A DNA stretch of 64,000 bases from Anthracocystis setariae (lineage: Eukaryota; Basidiomycota; Ustilaginomycetes; Ustilaginales; Ustilaginaceae): the NCBI GenBank assembly GCA_928724745.1, contig CAKMXJ010000008.1, positions 682,001-746,000 of the forward strand, in the 5' to 3' direction. Numbering within the stretch: position 1 is the stretch's first letter; the number at the start of each line of letters is the position of its first letter. The notes beneath the pieces were generated by a model. The model saw nothing but the letters and a program-made list of their open reading frames with translations, was not told the origin of the DNA and searched no databases. The position numbers were made by a program, and so were the translations under genes. Shown one piece after another: positions 20,149 to 29,291 of this stretch.

Positions 20149-22512
20149 GGCTGTTGCTAGCTCAGGTTTGAAGATCTTTGGAGAGTGGTAGATGTGAAGA
20201 GGATAGCGGGAGCGTCTGTTGATGGACAGAGAGGGATGATCTTAGCTTGGTGAGATGAGTGGCTTGGTCTGATCCATGCACCGCCCGAACGAGGGCTTAT
20301 ATCCCTTTCAGAGTCGCTGGAAGACGGAATGTGCAAAGTGTACCGCATTGTATCCAACACCTGACCTCCGGTATTAGGCGTCAGCCCAGTGTGAATTACT
20401 CAAAAAGCTGCTAGCGCCAAGTTCAGTTCATAACGCGGCTACGATCTCGTCTTCTGGCCACAACGTCGCAAGTTGGACAACGACCATCGATGTCCGGTAT
20501 CACCCGTCTGGATCGCAGAAGAAGAGGTGAAGTCTTTGTAGGCACTCGTCTTTCTCAATTGCAGGTTACGACCAGACGTACAAGCTCTCGCAGGGGCTCA
20601 ACGGCGGGCAAAGCCGAAAGCTAGCACCAGCCTGCACGGAGGCAAATCGTCCCGGATGCTCTGTGTCACAAGTACGACGTGCGAAGCACGCAACCATGCA
20701 ACGGGACAACGCAGCGAGCTAAATGCAAATCGTTTCGAGCGCCATCATCGACATCAAATTTGCCGAGGGATTCCGACTGACTGAAACACACGGAAAGCAA
20801 TGGTGAAGCAGTATACAAAGCGAGTATGTACGGCCACAGCGATACTAGTGGGTGACGTGAAGCCGAGTCTTGGCGGCGGGCTGCTTCGAGGAACTTTTGT
20901 TATGCTCTACCGTGGCAAAGGCCACTACCGACAATCGCAATTACTCCGAGGCACGGACGGCCTTCTTCATCCTTCCAATTCTGTCTTCGTTTGCCTTGAA
21001 ACTGGCACAGCCTCCATCACTCAAATTGTGCAACGCCGCTCGGTCGGCTCTTTCGCCGTCGAGACCTAGCGTATGTGATTTTAGCTTATTGACGTAAGAA
21101 AGTGCGAGTCGTCGGATTTGCTCCGAAACTCAGGAAGCCTTGTCGGCAGAGCCCGGACTCAACCCCGAGGCAGCCTGAAAGAGAGAATGGATGTCAGGAG
21201 GTGGGCGCTAGTTGATTCCAGAAAGGGGTCATGTGGTAAAAAAAATACTGTACAGAGTAGTAAACATGACGACGATGGAATCAGAATTCGGGTCTAGCGA
21301 GGCGTTCGGGCGCAGAAGTCATGCAGTCAGACGTCGAAAAGGTGCAGCTTCCGACGCAAGTGTGCATGAACCCGACCCTAGACCAAACCATGGCCTTCCA
21401 TTTGATGTCATACCTAGTTTCCCCTGTCGTGTAGGGCCAACACTGCCTTGTGAAGAGGCTCATTATGGGCCGTCAATTTGGAGCAAAGTTCTCAGTCGAT
21501 CTTTTTGTGAATATGTCTGAGCGAATGGTGTACCATAAAGGGTTGCAAGTTGCGATGAATCCGCAACACTCATTTAGGATTTGGCCGTAGGATCGTTAGA
21601 ATTTGGCCGTGGCATCCCATTTCGATGTCAAGACTTCATGGAAAAGCCTGGGAACGTCCAGACGACCGTTGCACTGTGATCCCAGGAGCGACGACCTGAT
21701 CGGCATCCGCTCCTTTCCCTGAAAATCTCACAGTCCATGCAGTCGGCCACAGAATCGTACAAGGCCCCCGAAGAAGCGAGCTATCAATGAGGCTTATCAT
21801 AGTTTGAATTGAAGGCGGTGCATGATTGCAGGTCACTGTAGAGGGCCACCCCTGGAGCTCACCAAGTGAGTCTCGATGATACAATATGTACAGTACCTCG
21901 CCCCAGACTTTTCGAATTGTTCGGCATCCGTGACCAACCAAGTTTGCGACATCCCGGCTTGACTGATCTTTATCTACTGAATATCGACAGACCATCGAAA
22001 GATCCTCGAAAGAAACTCGATGACTTCGAGAGGGGGTTCGAGAGTCACCATTGTTGGGTAGGAGGGCAAGAAGGTCTTAGATCTAGATATTTAAACTTGC
22101 GTTGTTTGTAATGCAGAGGTAACAAATTACCGATAAAGTGATTCTCTGTGATTTTCCGCTCGCTCGAATGCAGAGAGACACGTCTGTTTGCCGCGAGCGC
22201 GTCGAAAAAGTGGCAGGGTCCTTGAGCTGCAACATCGGCTTCTTGCTCAACGTGTTGACCTTGCTTCATGCAACGATACCGTTTCTGCCACCGCCAGCAC
22301 CGTCACCTCCCAAAGCCATCAAGCTGAAACCAAGCACCGCCGTTCCTCTTCTACAACTTTATCAGACTCGGCCCAGAGCATTTGCCACCTGATCGCAACG
22401 ATTCGGACTTACGGCAGACACTACATCGATTCGTAACCTCCGAGTCCCAGGATTCCGCCTGCTAACGTTTCCACCTCGCTCACAGTAAGAAACATCAGAT
22501 TGGGCCTCTATC
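20149..22512. other. Long gene-poor interval
   Basis: 2.36 kb without a supported gene. It includes the likely promoter of the thaumatin-like gene and the upstream region of the CENP-H-like gene. A plus-strand ATG frame at 20800-21069 (89 codons) has no recognisable content. TACTGTACAG-type motifs occur near 21245 and 21888. No RNA gene or transposon remnant is recognised. Confidence 0.5.
20296..20301 (-). promoter_or_regulatory. TATA-like box of the thaumatin-like gene
   Basis: TATAAG on the minus strand, about 150 bp upstream of the start codon at 20148; a plausible TATA element for a regulated secreted-protein gene. Confidence 0.4.
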
Positions 22513-23766
22513 ATGACCGTCTCAACTCTAGATGCGCTGCTGGCGACCTTCGACCGGCATATCGACTCGCAGGCGGCAGCTGCACAGCGCCTGGCCACTT
22601 CTGATGTAGCCGGTCCATCGTCGCTCGGACTGAAGCGTAACGAGCTCCGGAACCTGATCGCTCCAACAGAATTTCAGAGAAGCTCTTCAAAGCCGTCAAC
22701 GCCACTACAGCTCTCGCCACTGGAACGAGCGATCTACTATGAAGTGGAGAACAGGCGACTGGCGCTCCAGCGCAAGCAGAAAGAGGTGGACTTTTGGGAT
22801 GCATACGAGAACAAGCTAGCGGACAAGCCGATCAAGATACCAACAAGCTCGTCAGCGCTTCAGAAGCAAATCGAAGAGAAGAAGCTCAGGCTGAGAGAAC
22901 TGGAAGGCGAAAATAAGCTGCGAGTAGAGACAACAAGAGCGATGGATTCGAGCGCAGTGATCCAGAAGGTGCTTTCCACAACATCGCCGGCGAAGCCAAG
23001 AGCAAGGAATACAGAGGTCGAAGAAGCAAACGAGGAGGACGGAAAGAAGTATGCATCGACACGGAAGCTGCTTGAGGAAAGAGACGATCAAGCATTGGAA
23101 TTTCTCAGGATCTTCGACGAAATCCGAGCAATAAAGCAGGAGAGGGTCGAGGTCAAGGCCCGTATCAGGCGTAAGTCGCACATAAGCCAGTTGCATACCT
23201 TGGCTTTTGTTGGTAATTTGGTTTAGAGACAGTCAGAAGGATGGTACTGACAGAATCCTTTGATTGACAATCGCAGAGGCGCGATTGGAGACGCTGAAGC
23301 TGCTCGAATCGATCAAAAGCGTCAAAACCGATATTCGTGCACGACAACTACACCCTTCAGGCTCGACACCTCAAGAGGCGGATTCTTCGCAAAACGCAGT
23401 TGCGCAAAAAGTGCAGCAGATGCAACGCGAGATCAACGAGGCTCGCTCCAAAAAGGAACTTGTCAAGGGCATTCTCCGTGTAAGTGGCTTGTATTTCATG
23501 ATGCTGCAGCAAATACAGACAGACCAACTGACAGAAATCTGGGCATACGCTCATGACTCACATTGTCTGTTGCAATACAGGGCTTGATCTTGGAATCAGG
23601 ACGGGACTGGACCAAGAGCCAATCGACAAGAGCACTGATGCTGTCACTGGATGATGAGGAGGATGCTTCGGACGATGCGTTCAGTGAGGATGACGAGGAG
23701 AGTGAGGAGGAAGACGCCGAGGAAGACGATGATGAAGGTATCGAGGCTCTGGAAGAAGATGAGTAG
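22513..23766 (+). CDS. Probable CENP-H-like inner kinetochore protein (3 exons)
   Basis: Exons 22513-23170, 23277-23479 and 23581-23766 join through GTAAGT..CGCAG and GTAAGT..ATACAG introns to a 348-residue protein. Most of it is predicted coiled coil (Glu/Lys/Arg/Leu-rich, about 85-300). The conserved end reads LVKGILRGLILESGRDW, which resembles the LIxxSGVDWAED block at the C-terminus of CENP-H (constitutive centromere network). An unusually long acidic tail follows, with DEEDASDDAF and runs of Asp/Glu (about 315-348). All splice phases are consistent and the reading frame holds. The family call depends on one short block plus coiled-coil architecture; another coiled-coil kinetochore subunit remains possible. 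Confidence 0.55.
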
Positions 23767-24684
23767 GCTTGTCCAATCGAACAAAAGTACAACATAGAGG
23801 TTACCACACTTGGTAGGCCCGGGCATGTGCTGTGTCGGCATGGAAGGTGAGACATGGCTGCCATGTCGTGAAGACTTGATCAATTGAGTCGATGCGAGAC
23901 AAAGACACGAAGCTGTAAAGGATTGTCATGACTACGGCTTGCTTCAATTGATCAGGAGGTAGCTTCAGTGCAGACTAGCTCGTGACTGGACTTGAACGAA
24001 AGTCGCGGCACAACAAGAGATCACACATAAGAGAGACTTGTGCTCTGTGGCTGTCTTACCAGCTCGGCTTGATAGAGTGGCTTTGGGTGTCTACCTGCAT
24101 GACTGTAGGTTGTCCGAGAACATTGCGGGAACGAGTTCCGATGTGACTGGCTCTTGTTGGGGACAGCGGACTATACCTCCGAATGAAAATGCATTTTTTG
24201 TTCACACGATCATGTCCCATGCACAATTGCGGCTGCACTTGGAACCCGTTGCAGAAGAATATCTGTCGTGCGATAGCTCGTGGTTCTGCAGGCACGACCA
24301 AGCCCAACTGGGGAAGGGATGCCTTCAAGATGGAGGCGAAGACGCTACCAAGTTTAGCCAATGGCAAGGCATGCGAGTGCGATGGACGGCTCGTTTGACT
24401 GCGATGAGAAGCTACGAGTTGCGGACTGAAACCTTGCTCTGATCGGCGAGTCGGAGTCAACACTGACAAGACACGAAGCAGCGTCAGGATTGAAAGGTGG
24501 ACTGTGAAAGAAAAAAAGACGAGCTTTATCGTCGCTGCTGCTGCTGCTGGAGGCGAAAAAGCGGGGGCGATGCGGACCGACAGCTCGGCAAACTCAAACG
24601 GGCCCGCTGCTAACAAAGCTGCTTCGTTTGGCTGCTTAGATCAACTTGGTCCACCCCACTTTTTGACCTAAATCCTGCAGCACG

Positions 24685-24707
24685 CACACACACACACACA
24701 CACACAC
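24685..24707. repeat. CA dinucleotide microsatellite
   Basis: Uninterrupted CA repeat of about 11.5 units in non-coding DNA upstream of MSS4. Confidence 0.95.
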
Positions 24708-25374
24708 GCACTCTATGACACACTCTCTCCCCATCCCACTGGTGGCTGATCGCATCTCCATGCTACCAGCCCGATACGAAGATACAATGCATGAAGGTGG
24801 GATGATGGCACAAAGTGGTGTTTTGTAGTCTGGTTTGGCAGCGTCGTGTGGCCAAAGTGAGCTAGCTTACCACAGAGCTGGCTCTCTTGCTCGTCGGACG
24901 CGCCTTTAACAGTTTCAAACTGATTCTCAGAGTGTTTGAAAAACAAGTCAACTGCAACACGCAATAGCACCGCTGCACAGCTTTACTGTACAGTATACTA
25001 CAGTTTGGAATTTGAATTGACTGCTCGGCTCAGATTTCGCTCAGCTCTTTCGGTCTCTCCGTCGTGCGCTTTCCCCTCTCTTTCTCTCTCTCTGTCTGCT
25101 GTCCCTCACCCTCTCTGCCCTCTAGCTGCGAAATTGAAAGACAAGCAAGTAATTGCCTGTCTGTCTGTCTGTCTGCCCGCCCGCCTGCCACTCAGCCAAT
25201 CTGTGAATCTTGCCATCCGAGGCCTTGGCAAATCTTTCTCCACCTTGCCAGCACCTCTGCGTCTCCTATCCCATACACTTTCACTTGCTTCACCACGGTC
25301 ATTCTATTTTCATCGCATCTAACTTTGACTGAACCATCATTACCACTTCCGATCGTATTGTCTCCCTCCTCTTG

Positions 25375-25392
25375 ATGCCAGCTCGTCATTAA
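25375..25392 (+). promoter_or_regulatory. Five-codon uORF candidate upstream of MSS4
   Basis: ATG CCA GCT CGT CAT TAA lies 96 nt before the MSS4 start, in the probable 5' leader. It acts on translation only if the transcript begins upstream of it. Confidence 0.35.
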
Positions 25393-25478
25393 AAGCCTTT
25401 GCTCACGCACGTCCAACGGCGACTTTTGACAACACCTCCATTCACATCATCTGGCTCCCGATAGCTACACCACGGGAT

Positions 25479-25508
25479 ATGATCCAACATGTTGATACAC
25501 GCCTCTGA
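25479..25508 (+). promoter_or_regulatory. Overlapping uORF candidate at the MSS4 start
   Basis: An ATG 10 nt upstream of the MSS4 start, in the +1 frame, opens nine codons and ends in TGA at 25506-25508, inside the MSS4 coding region. If transcribed it would compete with the main start. Confidence 0.4.
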
Positions 25509-28485
25509 AGCAGAAACGCTCAACTCCATCCGGTTGGCGCTCGAGCGTGAGGAGCAGCAGATCCGCGTCAACGACAGTACCGGCGAGGTCTATGACATTA
25601 CCATCTCTAGATCCGCCCCCTACGCCTCTCCTGTCGTCTCTCGCTCCGTCACCCCCAGCAATGCTACCGAGCCCGTCTCCAACGGCTCCAGTGCTCACGC
25701 ACACACCACTTCAGCCGGTCATCGTATCTTGAGGTTGCCACAGCTTGTGAGCAAGCGAGCCCACGCCAACCACCATGCTGTTCAGCAACCCGCGGTCGTA
25801 CAGCAACCCTCTACGGACGACAGTTCACTTCCCGACATTCACGAGCTCGGACAGGGTCGCACTCGCCTACAGCATGCTTCCACTCTCGCCGATGCCAATC
25901 CCGCTTCCACGGCCAACGCTCTCCCTCGCAACGACGCTGCCCTCAAATCGCAATCCAGCTTCACCGCTCCCACGCGCCACCATCCTTTCCTCAGCGAACT
26001 TCCACCCTCGCCTCCCTTAGAAGCCGATTACGTTGCCGGTCACGACTCGCGCAACGGTCTCATCAGCACCGTCAACCACACTTCACCGTCTCCGCTCGCT
26101 TCTGATGCGTTCGACTCCGCGTCGTTATCTTCTACCATCCAAGGCGCTCGCTCCGCTGCGCCTCTGCAGACCAAAGCGCCTGTAGCGCGTCGTGCTTATA
26201 CCACCGACTCGGCATCCGTCTTGGATGCTTCTTCCACCTCGCCCCGGCCCGTAGACGCCTCCACGCCGATGCATGCCAACCATAGTGCAGCAGCCACATC
26301 TTCGCAACAGCCCAAGCCGCAACCTAACATTGGTGTTTCCCGGTCCTCTGCAAAGCACAACGACCGTCGTAACGAGTCCAACGCATCCTCTTCCAGCACT
26401 GCCTACCGCACCGCTTCGTCTTTGGGCGGTGCTTCAGACGTCGAAGACGACGACGCTTCCGCCACACGGCGGCGCTGGCCTTCGTATGGCTCTGCCGCTT
26501 CATTCTTGGTCTCTGGGCCCAACGGCGTAGCTCCAGCTCCCGCCATCCGCCTCACTCACGATGAAATGCCTTACTATCACGACCGTCCCAACGACGCTCA
26601 AGCCGGGCCGTCCAACCCGACGGCCCAAGCTGAGCTCTCGGGGCCTCCTAACGGTATCCCGCCTCGCCAAAACATGTCTCGTCGCAACACCACGGGCTCA
26701 TCGCCGCAGGGTCGCCGATCGCAATCCGCAAATAGCTTGACCCAATCCGTGCGTCGATCCAGTCGAGACCGCGATCCCAATTTCAGCTCCGCTGGTCAGA
26801 CATGGCAGACCGATTCGCTCAACTCGCCAACAACCGCAGAACCCACCCATGCCCTTCGTACTGGAGATGCTGCCTTCGACGAAGAGGCGGCCAAGCACGC
26901 CGAACAGTTGCGCAGAGATCGACGCTACAAGGAGCAAAAGGCTCGCGACGCAGCTGCTGAAGGCTCCACCGGCGACCGGGACGGCATCAATGCAGCCACC
27001 GGCATGGTCGGTGTGCTGACCCGCTCCAAGACCGGCACCAACTGGCTCAGTCCCAAAGATAAAGAGCGTAGCGATCGCGACCGCGAGCGAGACGAAGACG
27101 CCGAACCTAAAGTGCTTGTCGGCAATTTGATTGGCGAAGGGCATGCCAATTATGTGCTCATGTACAACATGCTCACAGGCATCCGCATCGGTGTCTCGAG
27201 ATGTCAGGCAAAGATGAAGCGTCCCTTGTGCGACGCCGATTTCACCGCCAAGCACAAGTTCACCTTTGATATCATCGGACGCGAGCTGACCCCCACCGCC
27301 AAGTACGACTTCAAGTTCAAAGACTACGCCCCGTGGGTTTTCCGCGAGTTGCGCGAGCACTTTCACCTCGATGCAGCCGACTACTTGTTGTCGTTGACAT
27401 CCAAGTACATCTTGAGTGAGTTGGGCTCGCCAGGAAAAAGTGGATCTTTCTTCTACTTTTCTCGCGACTACCGCTTTATCATCAAGACCATTCGGCACTC
27501 GGAGCACAAGTTCTTGCTGCACATTCTCAAGGACTACCATGAGCATGTCAAGGCCAATCCTCATACGCTCTTAAGTCGCTTCTACGGTCTTCATCGTGTC
27601 AAGTTGCCCCATGGTCGCAAGATCCACTTTGTCATCATGAACAACCTCTTCCCGCCTCACCGCGACATTCATGAGACCTACGATCTCAAAGGCTCGTCCA
27701 TTGGACGCGAATATCCAGAGGAAAAGGCAGCCGCCAAGTCTGGCGCAGTTCTCAAGGATCTCAACTGGCTCAAGCGTGGGCGGGAGATCGAGTTGGGTCC
27801 GGAGAAGCGAGCTCTGCTGGAGGCGCAGCTGCGAAGCGACGTTGCGCTGCTCCAGCGCCTCAAGATCATGGACTACTCTCTGCTCATTGGCTTGCACGAT
27901 ATGCGCCGTGGCAACAAGGATAATCTGCGTCAAGACAACCTGCGCGTATTCCAGCCCGAGACCAAGGAACTCAAGCGTCAACCCACGCAAGTCAAACGAC
28001 CAGCAGGTCCAGGCAGCGAGCAAGACGCTTCAGCTCTGCGGCAGGCTGTTCGACGCTCCGATCCCAAAGCTCTCAACGCGCAACAAGGATCCAAGCTACC
28101 AGATCGCGACGTGAGCGAACGCCGCCACTTCCTCTTCTACCAGGATGAAGGCGGATTCCGCTCCACCGATCAGAACAACGAGCCTGGCCACATGATCTAC
28201 TATTTGGGTGTCATCGATCTTTTCACGCCCTACACGTCGGTCAAGCGCGGCGAAACCTTCTGGAAAGGTTTAACTCAAAATCGACACATGATCAGTTCTG
28301 TGCCGCCACAGGAATACGGCCAGCGCTTCTTCGACTTCCTCTGCAGTGTCATGACTGGCGGTGACAAGAGCCGACGTCCCAAGATGTTTGGCTTTACCGA
28401 CAAGGATGTAGCCAAACCTAGAATCAAAGATATCACGCAGGTTAGGGAGCTGGACGAAAAGAAGCAGCAGGAACAGCAGCAGTAG
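25489..28485 (+). CDS. MSS4: Phosphatidylinositol-4-phosphate 5-kinase
   Basis: Makes PI(4,5)P2 at the plasma membrane, controlling actin, endocytosis and cell-wall signalling. The 998-residue intron-less protein has a long Ser/Pro-rich disordered region (1-540). The PIPK domain (about 542-990) contains LVGNLIGEGHANYVLMYNM, the ATP-site region GSFFYFSRDYRFIIKTI, YDLKGSSIGRE, IMDYSLLIGLHD (near 793) and the C-terminal YYLGVIDLFTPY (near 903) and FWKGL region. These are type I PIPK features. The C-terminus is Gln-rich (KKQQEQQQ). Start is the ATG at 25489; a competing out-of-frame ATG lies 10 nt upstream. The long antisense frame at 26698-27564 is a shadow. Confidence 0.96.
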   Translation: MLIHASEAETLNSIRLALEREEQQIRVNDSTGEVYDITISRSAPYASPVVSRSVTPSNATEPVSNGSSAHAHTTSAGHRILRLPQLVSKRAHANHHAVQQPAVVQQPSTDDSSLPDIHELGQGRTRLQHASTLADANPASTANALPRNDAALKSQSSFTAPTRHHPFLSELPPSPPLEADYVAGHDSRNGLISTVNHTSPSPLASDAFDSASLSSTIQGARSAAPLQTKAPVARRAYTTDSASVLDASSTSPRPVDASTPMHANHSAAATSSQQPKPQPNIGVSRSSAKHNDRRNESNASSSSTAYRTASSLGGASDVEDDDASATRRRWPSYGSAASFLVSGPNGVAPAPAIRLTHDEMPYYHDRPNDAQAGPSNPTAQAELSGPPNGIPPRQNMSRRNTTGSSPQGRRSQSANSLTQSVRRSSRDRDPNFSSAGQTWQTDSLNSPTTAEPTHALRTGDAAFDEEAAKHAEQLRRDRRYKEQKARDAAAEGSTGDRDGINAATGMVGVLTRSKTGTNWLSPKDKERSDRDRERDEDAEPKVLVGNLIGEGHANYVLMYNMLTGIRIGVSRCQAKMKRPLCDADFTAKHKFTFDIIGRELTPTAKYDFKFKDYAPWVFRELREHFHLDAADYLLSLTSKYILSELGSPGKSGSFFYFSRDYRFIIKTIRHSEHKFLLHILKDYHEHVKANPHTLLSRFYGLHRVKLPHGRKIHFVIMNNLFPPHRDIHETYDLKGSSIGREYPEEKAAAKSGAVLKDLNWLKRGREIELGPEKRALLEAQLRSDVALLQRLKIMDYSLLIGLHDMRRGNKDNLRQDNLRVFQPETKELKRQPTQVKRPAGPGSEQDASALRQAVRRSDPKALNAQQGSKLPDRDVSERRHFLFYQDEGGFRSTDQNNEPGHMIYYLGVIDLFTPYTSVKRGETFWKGLTQNRHMISSVPPQEYGQRFFDFLCSVMTGGDKSRRPKMFGFTDKDVAKPRIKDITQVRELDEKKQQEQQQ

Positions 28486-29291
28486 GCGCACTCGACCAAA
28501 TCACCAACCCGAATCACCAACCCACAAAATAGAACGGTACCATACGCACTGTACACGAAACGAACCCTATGCATCTGTCCCAGATTGGGAAACACCAGGA
28601 AAAGACACTTTTGCTCTTTTTACAATTCTCCGACCGTATACACTCGTTGAACGCCGCCGCTCCGTAGCATCGAAGCTGCGCGCACCCTTGCATTTTCACA
28701 TATAACCACACTCACATTCGTTCGCACTAGCATTCTGTTCAAGGGGTCTCTTGAGAAATATCATCTCGATTCAATCGAATGACCACAGCGCAGAGCTTGC
28801 GTTAGATTGTTTGCGATCGAGTACAGTACTGTCGCTATCTACTGAACTGTATGGTGTACTGCAAGCCGTGCCAAGCTGCGGTGGTGAAAGAACTGAGTCG
28901 CGTGGTGTGTGTCGCGTATAGGAAAGAGGGCCGTGCCAAAGTGCGCTGCTCGGATTATTTTGGTTGGGTCCGAAGGGTCCTCCTCCACTCGGATCGCATG
29001 TGGGACTGTGACTTGCATGTTGAGTTTGTAGCTTCACCATTTGAATATCAGTTACTCTCTCTCCACCATCGCCATTACAGAGACATGGCTCAAGGCCGAA
29101 ACCGATCTGTGCTAGCCCAATTTGGACTTCCCTAGACTCTGAACGGATCAATCCGCAAAGACTAGATTCTACCCCGCTTGACGTTGTACTTTCGCTAAAC
29201 GGACGATCTTCAGCATCGATTGGACGACGTCGAGCTTATCGCAGAGACACCTTCTACAGACGCAAGCATTCACGTTGAGACACATGTGACC
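28486..29291. other. Interval between MSS4 and the large Rab gene
   Basis: 806 bp containing the MSS4 3' UTR and the Rab-gene promoter. CACTGTACAC and AGTACAGTACTG motifs occur near 28555 and 28823. The frame of the next gene is open upstream to 29220 but only from a TTG. Confidence 0.45.

Larger units (their letters stand above)
23767..25488. promoter_or_regulatory. Long upstream region of MSS4
   Basis: 1.7 kb without a supported gene; opposing frames at 24038-24616 look like shadows. It contains a (CA)11-12 microsatellite at 24685-24707, a TACTGTACAGTATACTACAG string near 24984-25003, and TC-rich sequence with CTGT repeats at about 25060-25185, typical of a long fungal 5' leader. Two upstream ATGs precede MSS4 (25375-25392 and 25479-25508). 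Confidence 0.45.

Noticed and set aside
20800..21097. Overlapping plus-strand frames of 89 and 75 codons
   Set aside because: No family, no splice chain and no promoter-like element; overlapping frames suggest chance openness.
24038..24616. Opposing 134- and 186-codon frames upstream of MSS4
   Set aside because: Both strands are open over the same interval, neither has a domain, and the region behaves like leader or promoter DNA.
26698..27564. 288-codon minus-strand frame inside MSS4
   Set aside because: Antisense shadow over the kinase region of a secure gene.
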